From UBA11524 sp963590165 (GTDB taxonomy: Bacteria > Bacillota > Clostridia > Christensenellales > Aristaeellaceae): 64,000 nucleotides of DNA. The DNA is taken from NCBI GenBank assembly GCA_963590165.1, contig CAVANO010000052.1:29568-93567 (forward strand). The letters run 5' to 3'. Both the position numbers and the translations under genes were made by a program. Each line of letters starts with the position of its first letter. The first letter of the stretch is position 1. The notes beneath the pieces were generated by a model, which worked only from the letters and a program-made list of their open reading frames with translations, was not told where the DNA came from and did no database searches. This document shows positions 57,456 through 64,000 of the stretch, piece after piece.

Positions 57456-58982
57456 ATGCGGAAACTTCTTCCGGTGCTGATGGGTATGCTGCTGCTGGTG
57501 CTGCTGACGGCGCTTCCCGCGCTGGCGGAAACGATGACGTATACCGACTGTGCGGTGACAATGACCGTGCCGGATACCTATACCATCGTTACGGCAGAGA
57601 ATATGGCGGATTATACCGATTTGCTGGCGAAGCAGGGCTATACGCTCGAGACGGCGCAGGCGGATTGGACGGCACGCGGCGTACGCTATCAGGCATGGAA
57701 CGCCGACCGCGATATGTGCATTGAGTTCTCTGCTGTGCAGGATGATTTCGCAGAGCAGTACTGGGATGTGAACGAAATCTCCTCCGATGACCGCGGCACG
57801 TACCGCCTCGGACATTCTTCCGACAAGAACGGCTATTACCGCGGACTCGGCTATGACTACACCTCCGCGCAGTGGAAGAACGGCAAAAATTATGCGCGTT
57901 TCCTTGTGCTGGAGTATACGCGCAACAATAACGGCGTGACATATGCCGGCTATGGTCGCAAATCCATCCGCAACGGCTATTCGCTGTATCTGGAGTGCCA
58001 GGTATACGGGCGCAATCCCAAGAAGGCGGATAACAACGCGTTGCAGGCGATTCTCGATACGCTGAAGTTCACCGAAATCATCTCGCGTCCTGCCGATGCG
58101 GTGGCAAAGGTCGTGTTCTCCGATGTGCCGCCGTCTGAAACGAATACGGGCAAATTCACCGTGTCCGGCAAGGGCACATCCGGTCAGCGCGTCATCCTCT
58201 GCCTCATGCGCATGTCCGGCGGCGAACCGGTCAATTATGACACCACCATTGGCAAGAACGGTAAGTTCTCCTTCACCATCCAGCTGCCGCAGGAAGGTGT
58301 CTGGCTGATGACCTACACCGTCACAACAAATGACGAGGTCACGCAGGAGGACAAATTCGATATCACCACCTACAAGAAGGCGCTGCTCATCGTCAACCTC
58401 GATTCCGACCTGCCGGTGACGCTCACGGGCGACTCCATCACCATCTCCGGCACAACCATGAAGCAGACGCAGGTGCAATGCGTCGTTGATGGGCGCTACT
58501 CCAAGAACATCACCACCAACAACTCCGGCAAGTTCTCCTTCACCATTGACACCAGCGCTGAGGGCGATTACGACATTACGCTGACCTTCCAGAAGAAGAG
58601 CTACACCACGCGCCGCTTCAATGTCACCGCGACGCGCGAGCTGACCGAGGCAGACAAGCAGGAAGACATCCGCGAACAGGCGGACAAACCTGCCTACTCC
58701 ACCCTGACGCGTCTGCTGGACGGCTACACCGGGCGATACATGGTCTATACGCTCTACATCGACCGCGTTGAACAGTCCGGTGAGGAGTGGGTGACGTTCG
58801 CCGCCATGCGCAAGACAAACGCCGGCAGCCTGCGGGATGAAATCGTCGTAATGACCACGACTGAACCGACATGGGCTTACGGCGATCAGGTACGCATGTA
58901 CCTGCAGTGCACAGGTTCTTATACCATCGAAGGGGATGAAACCACGACACTGCCCGCATTCGACTACCTGTTCACGGACTAA
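57456..58982 (+). CDS. Uncharacterised secreted protein with Ig-like repeats
   Basis: I do not recognise a family. The 508-residue protein has a signal peptide (LLPVLMGMLLLVLLTALPALAE). Residues 25-220 form an aromatic-rich alpha/beta domain (WNADRDMCIEFSAVQDDFAEQYW); 230-400 hold two Ig-like strands sets, each with a GKFSFTI motif (IGKNGKFSFTIQLP and NNSGKFSFTIDTS), as in bacterial Ig-like domains; the last 110 residues (RLLDGYTGRYMVYTLYIDR to the end) form another beta domain. It has no membrane helix or sorting signal. Gene stands alone with its own promoter. Role unknown; an envelope-associated protein is likely. Confidence 0.85.
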   Translation: MRKLLPVLMGMLLLVLLTALPALAETMTYTDCAVTMTVPDTYTIVTAENMADYTDLLAKQGYTLETAQADWTARGVRYQAWNADRDMCIEFSAVQDDFAEQYWDVNEISSDDRGTYRLGHSSDKNGYYRGLGYDYTSAQWKNGKNYARFLVLEYTRNNNGVTYAGYGRKSIRNGYSLYLECQVYGRNPKKADNNALQAILDTLKFTEIISRPADAVAKVVFSDVPPSETNTGKFTVSGKGTSGQRVILCLMRMSGGEPVNYDTTIGKNGKFSFTIQLPQEGVWLMTYTVTTNDEVTQEDKFDITTYKKALLIVNLDSDLPVTLTGDSITISGTTMKQTQVQCVVDGRYSKNITTNNSGKFSFTIDTSAEGDYDITLTFQKKSYTTRRFNVTATRELTEADKQEDIREQADKPAYSTLTRLLDGYTGRYMVYTLYIDRVEQSGEEWVTFAAMRKTNAGSLRDEIVVMTTTEPTWAYGDQVRMYLQCTGSYTIEGDETTTLPAFDYLFTD

Positions 58983-59741
58983 TGCAGCACGCGGAACCTG
59001 CATGCAGATGCGCTCAACTCATTCGCGCAACGGGTCAAGGGGGGACATCGTCCCTTTTCCTGACCCTTGCAGGTTGCAGGGACGGCGTCCCTGCTGGGGT
59101 TTGGGGCAAAGCCCCAATCAAAATGGTACAAGTCAATAATGCAAATGTCACCAAGCATGCTAAGCGAGCGCTGAACAGAGAAGCGGACGAAGAGAAACGG
59201 ACGAAGAGAAGCGGACGAAGTCCGCGGAACGTCTTCAGCGCAGCACAGGTAACTAAAACAGCAGCAACTCAATCCGAGCTGCTGTTTTTTTAATTCCATG
59301 ATTGATATTTCCTGTCGCAATGGGCGCTCTACAGCGTGACCAAAGGAAGGAAAAAACACACGAAGTCCCCTTGACACGTTCACGATTGAGTTGAGCGTGT
59401 CTTCATACAGCTCGCGCGTGTTGCTGTACCGTTCGTCCCATTGATCAGGGTTTCATAACGAATTTCGTTCCGGAAAATGTACCGTTCGTTCCGAAGACGT
59501 GCCTGATACGGTAGGCTAACCACCATTTGCGACAAATGGATGGAAGTTCAAGTGCCGTTTGAATATACTGTGCACAAAGAGTTTGAGGCACGGCATGTCA
59601 TGCGCGCGTCAGAAAATGAATCGCCGCATTCGGTGGCGAAGCATCGCGAGGAAGATCCGGCGCGGGCGTGCTGCGGTGACGAGGGCTCCATTCTCCTGAT
59701 TCCGGTCGGGAGAAAGAAAGCAACAGGAGGTTTTCCTAATC
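58983..59741. other. Gene-poor spacer of 759 bases with palindrome cluster and GH3 leader
   Basis: No convincing gene. Left part (59032-59225): palindromes GGGAC-ATC-GTCCC (59042-59054), GCAGGGAC-GGC-GTCCCTGC (59076-59094), GGGGC-AAA-GCCCC (59103-59115) and CGGACGAAGTCCG (59212-59224) plus GCGGACGAAGA duplications. A terminator at 59257-59292. Right part: TGTACCGTTCGT appears twice (59425-59436, 59478-59489) before a long leader to the GH3 gene. A 97-codon frame at 59540 lacks a ribosome binding site and overlaps the GH3 start, so it is not called. Confidence 0.6.
59257..59292 (+). terminator. Terminator of the 508-residue secreted protein gene / palindrome cluster
   Basis: AACAGCAGC (59257-59265) pairs with GCTGCTGTT (59278-59286), then TTTTTT. 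Confidence 0.88.
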
Positions 59742-62615
59742 ATGAAACTCGGCAAGAGAATCCTGAGCACGCTCTGTGCGGCTGCCATGCTCGTGACCTG
59801 CATGGTTGTGCCGGCAGTGGCGGAAACCTATGACGGCGACTACTGCTATGCTGAGGGCTATGACGTCAGCGTGCAGATCGGCGGCGAGGGCGCAGTGCTG
59901 CTGCGTAACGAGAACAACACGCTGCCGCTGGCAGAGGGCACCAAGGTGACCGTGCTCGGCGCGATGAGCTATAACTACGTTGAAGGCGGCACGGGCTCTG
60001 CCGGCGGCGCCGACGATGAGAACACCGTCCTGATGATGGACGCGCTGCTGGAAGCGGGTCTGGACGTCAATGAGGACGCGTGGTACTGGCTCGAGGAAAC
60101 CTGCGGCGGCGAGCGCGGCGTTGACAGCGCTGATCCCGACGGTGCAGGCTGGACGAGCTACACCAAGATCCATGAGTTCGACGTGAGCGTGTACGAGAAC
60201 GCGGCGAGCACCATCCTGCAGGACGGCTACACCGATTACGCGATCATCACGTTCAGCCGCTCTGGCGCTGAGGGTGCTTCTCCTTCGATGGACTATGACG
60301 GCGACGGTTCCACGCTCACCGGCAGCACCTATCTGGAGCTGGACGAGGACGAGAAGAACCTGCTGACCTGGGCCGCGCAGAACTTCAAGCACACCATCGT
60401 GCTGATCAACTCCGCCGCGCAGATGGAGCTGGGCTTCATCGAGAAGGAAGAGTACAACGTTGAGGCGTGCCTGTGGATCGGTCATCCGGGCGAAGCTGGT
60501 CTGACCGGTGTCGCGACGATCCTGTCCGGCCGCGTGAATCCTTCCGGTCGTCTGGTGGACACGTACAGCTACGACCTGACCACCAACCCGACCTACTACA
60601 ACACCGACAACAACCGTTACACCAACGGCCAGACCTTCTATCAGTACGAGGAAGGCATCTATGTCGGCTACCGTTACTATGAGACGGCTGACGCGGTCGG
60701 CTACTTCGATTCTGACGAGTTCAAGTCCCTGACGTTCAAGAACGGCTCCGTCAGCGGCTATGACCAGGTTGTGCAGTTCCCCTTCGGCTATGGTCTGTCC
60801 TACACGACCTTCACCGAGGAAATCACTGCCAGCGACATCACCCTTGCGGCGCACGGCGAGAACTCCGTGACGGTCAAGGTGACCAACACCGGCGATGTGG
60901 CCGGCAAGAACGTTGTCGAGCTCTACATGGACGCTCCCTATCAGAGCGACACCGAGAACTTCGGCATCAAGGGTGTCGGCCTTGAAAAGGCGAAGGTTGT
61001 CCTGATCGGCTATGCCAAGACCGAAAACCTGCAGCCCGGCGAGAGCCAGGAACTGACCATTTCCTTCTCCACCGATGACCTTGCATCCTTCGACAACTTC
61101 GGTCAGGGCTGCTACGTGCTGGAGAAGGGCGAATACTCCTTCAACGTGCAGAAGGACGCCCATCAGTGGGGCGACCGCGCTTCTGACTCCGTGAAGGTTG
61201 AACTTGCAACCTCCATCATCTATGACGATGCCGGCGACGTGGCGGATGCCGAATACGCCGGTGCACGCGATTCCGATCAGGTTGTTGCCAAGAACGCCAT
61301 GGACGACGTGACCGCCGGTGACGGCAACATGGTCGACGGCTATCTGTCCCGCAACGACATCGCGGGCGGCATGAAGCAGATCATGTCCCACCAGTCCGAT
61401 GAGGAAGCCAACGAATCCGTGACGGACGAGATTGACAAGATTCTCAACCTGTCCGATGACGAAACCGCAACCTACACCTTTGAAACCTACCTGAAGGGCG
61501 TGAAGACGACCGTCACTGAAACGCTGTATGCACACGGCGGCAACGTGATGCCCTTCTCCGAGACCCTGCCGGACGGCGTTGAAGTCTCCACGCTGACCGA
61601 TCCCCTGTGGGAGCAGACCTACTACGTCATCGAGGGCGAAACCACCGAAGCGGGCAACCCCGTTGTTGTGGATGAAGAGCCCACCTCCGGTTCCTACCAT
61701 GTGCTGAGCGTGACCGACCTGGCTGGTGTGGACATCTACACCGATGAAGGTCTGGAACTCTTCGACAAGCTGGCTAACATGACCACCCTCGACGAGGCCA
61801 TGGAAATCCAGGGCAACTCCGGCTGGAATGTCAGCGCGGTTGCATCCGTCGGCAAGACGGCTGAAAAGTCTCAGGACGGCCCCGGCGAGCCGGCAAACGG
61901 CACCTTCGCGGGCGCAACCTGGTTCCCCTGCGCGGTCATGATCGCTTCCACCTGGAACAACGAGCTGGCTAAGGCAGAAGGCGTTGCATACGGTCATCAG
62001 GCGATCCTGGCTGGTGTCGGCTGCGCTTATGCTCCGGCTATGAACATGCATCGTTCTCCCTTCGGCGGCCGTAACTTCGAGTACTACTCCGAGGACGGCG
62101 TCATCTCCGGCAACATCGGCGGCAATGTCGTGGTCGGCATGCAGTCCACCGGCACAAACGTGTTCATCAAGCACTGCGCGCTGAACGACGGCGACACCAA
62201 CCGCGGCGGCAACACCACCTGGGCGAACGAGCAGGCCATCCGCGAAATCTACATGAAGACCTACGAAATCGCCATCAAGGATTACAATGCTAACGGCGTG
62301 ATGGGCTCCCTGAACCGCATCGGCATGAGCTGGTTCCACTATGGCATGTACAAGACCATGATGCGCGACGAATGGGGCTGGCAGGGCATGCTGATTACCG
62401 ACGGCGACGGCGGCAACGGCGACTGCTACAATTCTCCGGCTGCCATGATGTCCATCGAGGGCTGCATGCTGTCCCGAAGCCTGTACGCGAACTCCCGCGC
62501 GGCGATTGCTGCTTACGGCGACCCGACCGAGACGCTGTACGGCCGCTACTGCCTGCATAACATCATGCGTTACTGCCTGTATCAGTACTGCTCCACGCTC
62601 AACGCGGCGGAGTAA
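59742..62615 (+). CDS. Secreted beta-glucosidase, glycoside hydrolase family 3, inverted domain order
   Basis: A 957-residue exported enzyme. After a signal peptide (LSTLCAAAMLVTCMVVPAVAE) comes the C-terminal-type alpha/beta sandwich of GH3 (about 40-300: GEGAVLLRNENNTLPL, PSGRLVDTY-type hinge), then VQFPFGYGLSYTTF and an FnIII domain (about 360-470), a linker, and only then the TIM-barrel domain (about 640-957). In the barrel, MHRSPFGGRNFEYYSEDG, FIKHCALNDGDTN and MLITDGDGGNGD are seen; the aspartate of ITDG would be the nucleophile. Inverted GH3 enzymes are known in Ruminococcus albus and Butyrivibrio. AGGAGG precedes the ATG. The 62688 gene follows by 72 bases. Confidence 0.9.
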   Translation: MKLGKRILSTLCAAAMLVTCMVVPAVAETYDGDYCYAEGYDVSVQIGGEGAVLLRNENNTLPLAEGTKVTVLGAMSYNYVEGGTGSAGGADDENTVLMMDALLEAGLDVNEDAWYWLEETCGGERGVDSADPDGAGWTSYTKIHEFDVSVYENAASTILQDGYTDYAIITFSRSGAEGASPSMDYDGDGSTLTGSTYLELDEDEKNLLTWAAQNFKHTIVLINSAAQMELGFIEKEEYNVEACLWIGHPGEAGLTGVATILSGRVNPSGRLVDTYSYDLTTNPTYYNTDNNRYTNGQTFYQYEEGIYVGYRYYETADAVGYFDSDEFKSLTFKNGSVSGYDQVVQFPFGYGLSYTTFTEEITASDITLAAHGENSVTVKVTNTGDVAGKNVVELYMDAPYQSDTENFGIKGVGLEKAKVVLIGYAKTENLQPGESQELTISFSTDDLASFDNFGQGCYVLEKGEYSFNVQKDAHQWGDRASDSVKVELATSIIYDDAGDVADAEYAGARDSDQVVAKNAMDDVTAGDGNMVDGYLSRNDIAGGMKQIMSHQSDEEANESVTDEIDKILNLSDDETATYTFETYLKGVKTTVTETLYAHGGNVMPFSETLPDGVEVSTLTDPLWEQTYYVIEGETTEAGNPVVVDEEPTSGSYHVLSVTDLAGVDIYTDEGLELFDKLANMTTLDEAMEIQGNSGWNVSAVASVGKTAEKSQDGPGEPANGTFAGATWFPCAVMIASTWNNELAKAEGVAYGHQAILAGVGCAYAPAMNMHRSPFGGRNFEYYSEDGVISGNIGGNVVVGMQSTGTNVFIKHCALNDGDTNRGGNTTWANEQAIREIYMKTYEIAIKDYNANGVMGSLNRIGMSWFHYGMYKTMMRDEWGWQGMLITDGDGGNGDCYNSPAAMMSIEGCMLSRSLYANSRAAIAAYGDPTETLYGRYCLHNIMRYCLYQYCSTLNAAE

Positions 62616-62687
62616 GCCATTTCCTCCGGCAGGGGTTGCTGCCTCTGCCGGACTTCCTTCCATTGTGAAAAGGAGATTAAGCGCACC

Positions 62688-63665
62688 ATGAAGAAAACAT
62701 TGATTCGCGTGCTGCTGCTTGCGGCGATGCTCATCGTCATGCTCGCGAGCGCGGTCTGCGCTGAGGAGGGCACCACGCTGACGGCGCCCGTCGACTTTAC
62801 CTTCAACACCGAAACCGGTGAGTATTCCTTCACCACGACCGACGAAAATGCCGGTTACTACTTCATCCGCGTCTACCCGATCATCAGCGGCACCGAGGCG
62901 AATGCCTATGTCGCATCCTCGAAGCGCATCAACGCCGGCAAGCTCGGCGAAAAGTCCGGCAAGATGGACGTTTCCAGCATCGGCTGGGGCACGTACCACA
63001 TCAAGCTCATCACCTACGCGGCAGCCGGCACGGATTACGAAACGCCTGACGCAGTTGTGCTGACGGCTTTCTACGGCGTCGGCGGCACGCTCGAAAAGCC
63101 GGAATTCATGGCAGTGACCGACGGCAACACCGTTGAGTTCACGCTGGACTGGTACTCCCTGTCCCACTACAAGGACTTCCAGCATCTGCCGACCGTCCGC
63201 TACAGCGCCTATGCTGATGCGGAATGCACGCAGCTGGTTGCCTCTGAGGACTTCGACACCAACACGCTGACCGTTGACACGCATCCAACGATGGCGTACA
63301 TCTGGGAGTACAGCCTGACCTCCGGTCACATGAACTATGTGCCCGAAGCGAACGGCCCGATGGGCGGCGACACGACCGGCTACTGCCTCGTTCCGCAGGT
63401 GACGCTGACGCTCGATGCCGGCACGTACTACCTGACGGTGCAGGCAATTTCCGACAACGAGGAAGTCATCGCCTCCTCCAAGGTGTCTGACGTGATCGAA
63501 GTGACGATTGACGGCAGCGAACCCAACGGCGAGTTTGAGACCTACAAGAGCAGCCTGTGGACGGATCCGTCCATCATGGGCATGCCCACCGCAGCTTCCA
63601 GCGGCGGCGAAGGCCGTGTAGATGCCGCCAACGGTCAGATCACGACCTCGAAGGTACAGGAATAA
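62688..63665 (+). CDS. Uncharacterised secreted beta-rich protein next to GH3
   Basis: I do not recognise a family. The 325-residue protein has a signal peptide (LIRVLLLAAMLIVMLASAVCAE) and then three FnIII- or Ig-like beta units, e.g. ENAGYYFIRVYPIISGTEAN, YSAYADAECTQLVASEDFD and AGTYYLTVQAISDNEEVIAS. The last is a common FnIII motif of bacterial surface proteins. It ends in a Ser/Gly-rich tail without an anchor. It follows the GH3 gene by 72 bases with no terminator and precedes a terminator, so the two are probably cotranscribed and may act on the same substrate. Carbohydrate binding is a guess. Confidence 0.85.
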   Translation: MKKTLIRVLLLAAMLIVMLASAVCAEEGTTLTAPVDFTFNTETGEYSFTTTDENAGYYFIRVYPIISGTEANAYVASSKRINAGKLGEKSGKMDVSSIGWGTYHIKLITYAAAGTDYETPDAVVLTAFYGVGGTLEKPEFMAVTDGNTVEFTLDWYSLSHYKDFQHLPTVRYSAYADAECTQLVASEDFDTNTLTVDTHPTMAYIWEYSLTSGHMNYVPEANGPMGGDTTGYCLVPQVTLTLDAGTYYLTVQAISDNEEVIASSKVSDVIEVTIDGSEPNGEFETYKSSLWTDPSIMGMPTAASSGGEGRVDAANGQITTSKVQE

Positions 63666-63682
63666 TCCTTTCAATCCCCAAG

Positions 63683-63721
63683 GAGTCAGGGCGTTCATTC
63701 GTCCTGGCTCTTTCTTTTTTT
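63683..63721 (+). terminator. Terminator of the GH3 operon
   Basis: GAGTCAGG (63683-63690) pairs with CCTGGCTC (63703-63710) with one G-T pair, then TTTCTTTTTTT. Confidence 0.9.
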
Positions 63722-64000
63722 ACCAAGTGAGCATTTCCGTTGCGGACTTCGGTTGACTTTTGTCCGAAGCACTTCGCAATACGTTCTTTCAATCTCGGCT
63801 TATTTTGCAGCTTTTCGGTGGCTTTGCGATCGCCCCCGAACCCCTTCGCAAAGCACTTTTCCGAAGTTGGTCTGTAATGTAGCTCTTTATACGGTTCACA
63901 ATGAAAGTGAAACAAAGTATAGCGCTGAAAGTGTCAAGGGGACGATTTAAGGCAACACCGCACAATTCGGCAACATCGCTGAACATGCCTTTTGCGCCAT
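63722..64000. mobile_element. MITE-like element, copy III, in the right-hand spacer
   Basis: No gene. The left end is at 63817-63848 (GGTGGCTTTGCGATCGCCCC ... ACCCCTTCG) and the probable right end at 63925-63953 (CTGAAAGTGTCAAGGGGACG). The interior shares ATGTAGCTCTTTATACGG with copy II (ATGTCGTTCTTTATACTG). Right end is degraded. The element continues close to the window edge, with no open reading frame of note. Confidence 0.55.

Noticed and set aside
56541..59003. An 820-codon minus-strand frame opposite lepB and the 508-residue gene
   Set aside because: It crosses two or more real genes and promoters and has no initiation site or domain.
59540..59833. A 97-codon frame upstream of the GH3 gene as a leader peptide or small protein
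   Set aside because: No ribosome binding site; it overlaps the GH3 start in another frame and has no signature.
59736..63698. A 1320-codon open frame on the minus strand opposite the GH3 gene and its neighbour
   Set aside because: It mirrors the plus-strand codons, spans two real genes with signal peptides and a terminator, lacks a ribosome binding site and shows no recognisable domain.
1..64000. tRNA, rRNA or known small RNA genes
   Set aside because: No tRNA T-loop pattern, rRNA stretch or recognisable known small RNA was found on reading the spacers; only a dedicated search could exclude small ones.

Overview
The window reads as chromosomal DNA of a Gram-positive anaerobe, most likely a Clostridia-type member of the Bacillota from a gut-like habitat. 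This is inferred from strong AGGAGG ribosome binding sites, many sigma-A promoters with 17-base spacers, intrinsic terminators, a PyrR attenuator, the GGGtGRT/NifU-like pair typical of anaerobic Firmicutes, and many secreted proteins, in DNA that looks moderately GC-rich. No tRNA, rRNA, CRISPR array, recognisable transposase or integrase was found. No species can be named from the sequence alone.

Layout. 1-4611 (minus): a carbohydrate uptake operon, with a solute-binding protein, two ABC permeases, an AraC regulator and the start of a GHSRLG esterase cut by the window edge. 5096-7189 (plus): a Gfo/Idh/MocA sugar dehydrogenase, then purine nucleoside phosphorylase. 7242-15127 (minus): RarA, a metallo-beta-lactamase-fold secreted hydrolase, a CmpB-type membrane protein, and gyrB-gyrA. 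15440-20580 (plus): adenine deaminase, a secreted polysaccharide deacetylase, a small DUF6440 protein, a membrane-attached XRE regulator, a repeat block and an Rrf2 regulator. 20531-26200 (minus): a ProX-type tRNA editing protein, a heterodimeric ABC exporter, a methyltransferase-fold protein and TcdA. 26344-27414 (plus): phosphofructokinase. 27833-35706 (minus): a PopT-type flippase (DUF368), an MFS transporter, the complete dTDP-rhamnose operon rfbACBD, and pyrR-uraA under PyrR attenuation.

36006-37468 holds a divergent XRE-ImmA / sigma-like switch. 37416-39213 (minus) has an alpha/beta hydrolase and a TrmH-family methyltransferase. 39517-42105 (plus) is an ABC-2 exporter behind a leader that carries an intrinsic terminator. 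42113-46806 has ogt, yajC, an unknown secreted protein and the GGGtGRT/NifU-like pair. 47209-56389 (minus) holds a 1615-residue SdrD_B-repeat secreted protein, yifB, pepP and ilvE. 56581-63665 (plus) has a DUF951 protein, signal peptidase I, an unknown secreted protein, a GH3 glycosidase with inverted domain order, and another unknown secreted protein.

Themes. Sugar and nucleobase scavenging (ABC sugar importer, GH3, deoD, ade, uraA) sits beside cell-envelope work (rhamnose, PopT, deacetylase, large surface protein, LepB, YajC). The most unusual non-coding signal is a family of MITE-like palindromic elements. Their inverted ends share a GGGGGC / TTTGCGRTC / GCCCCC core, they recur in several intergenic spaces, and one end has been amplified into an 88-bp tandem array. 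Scattered short palindromes of the form GGACGAAGTCC accompany them.
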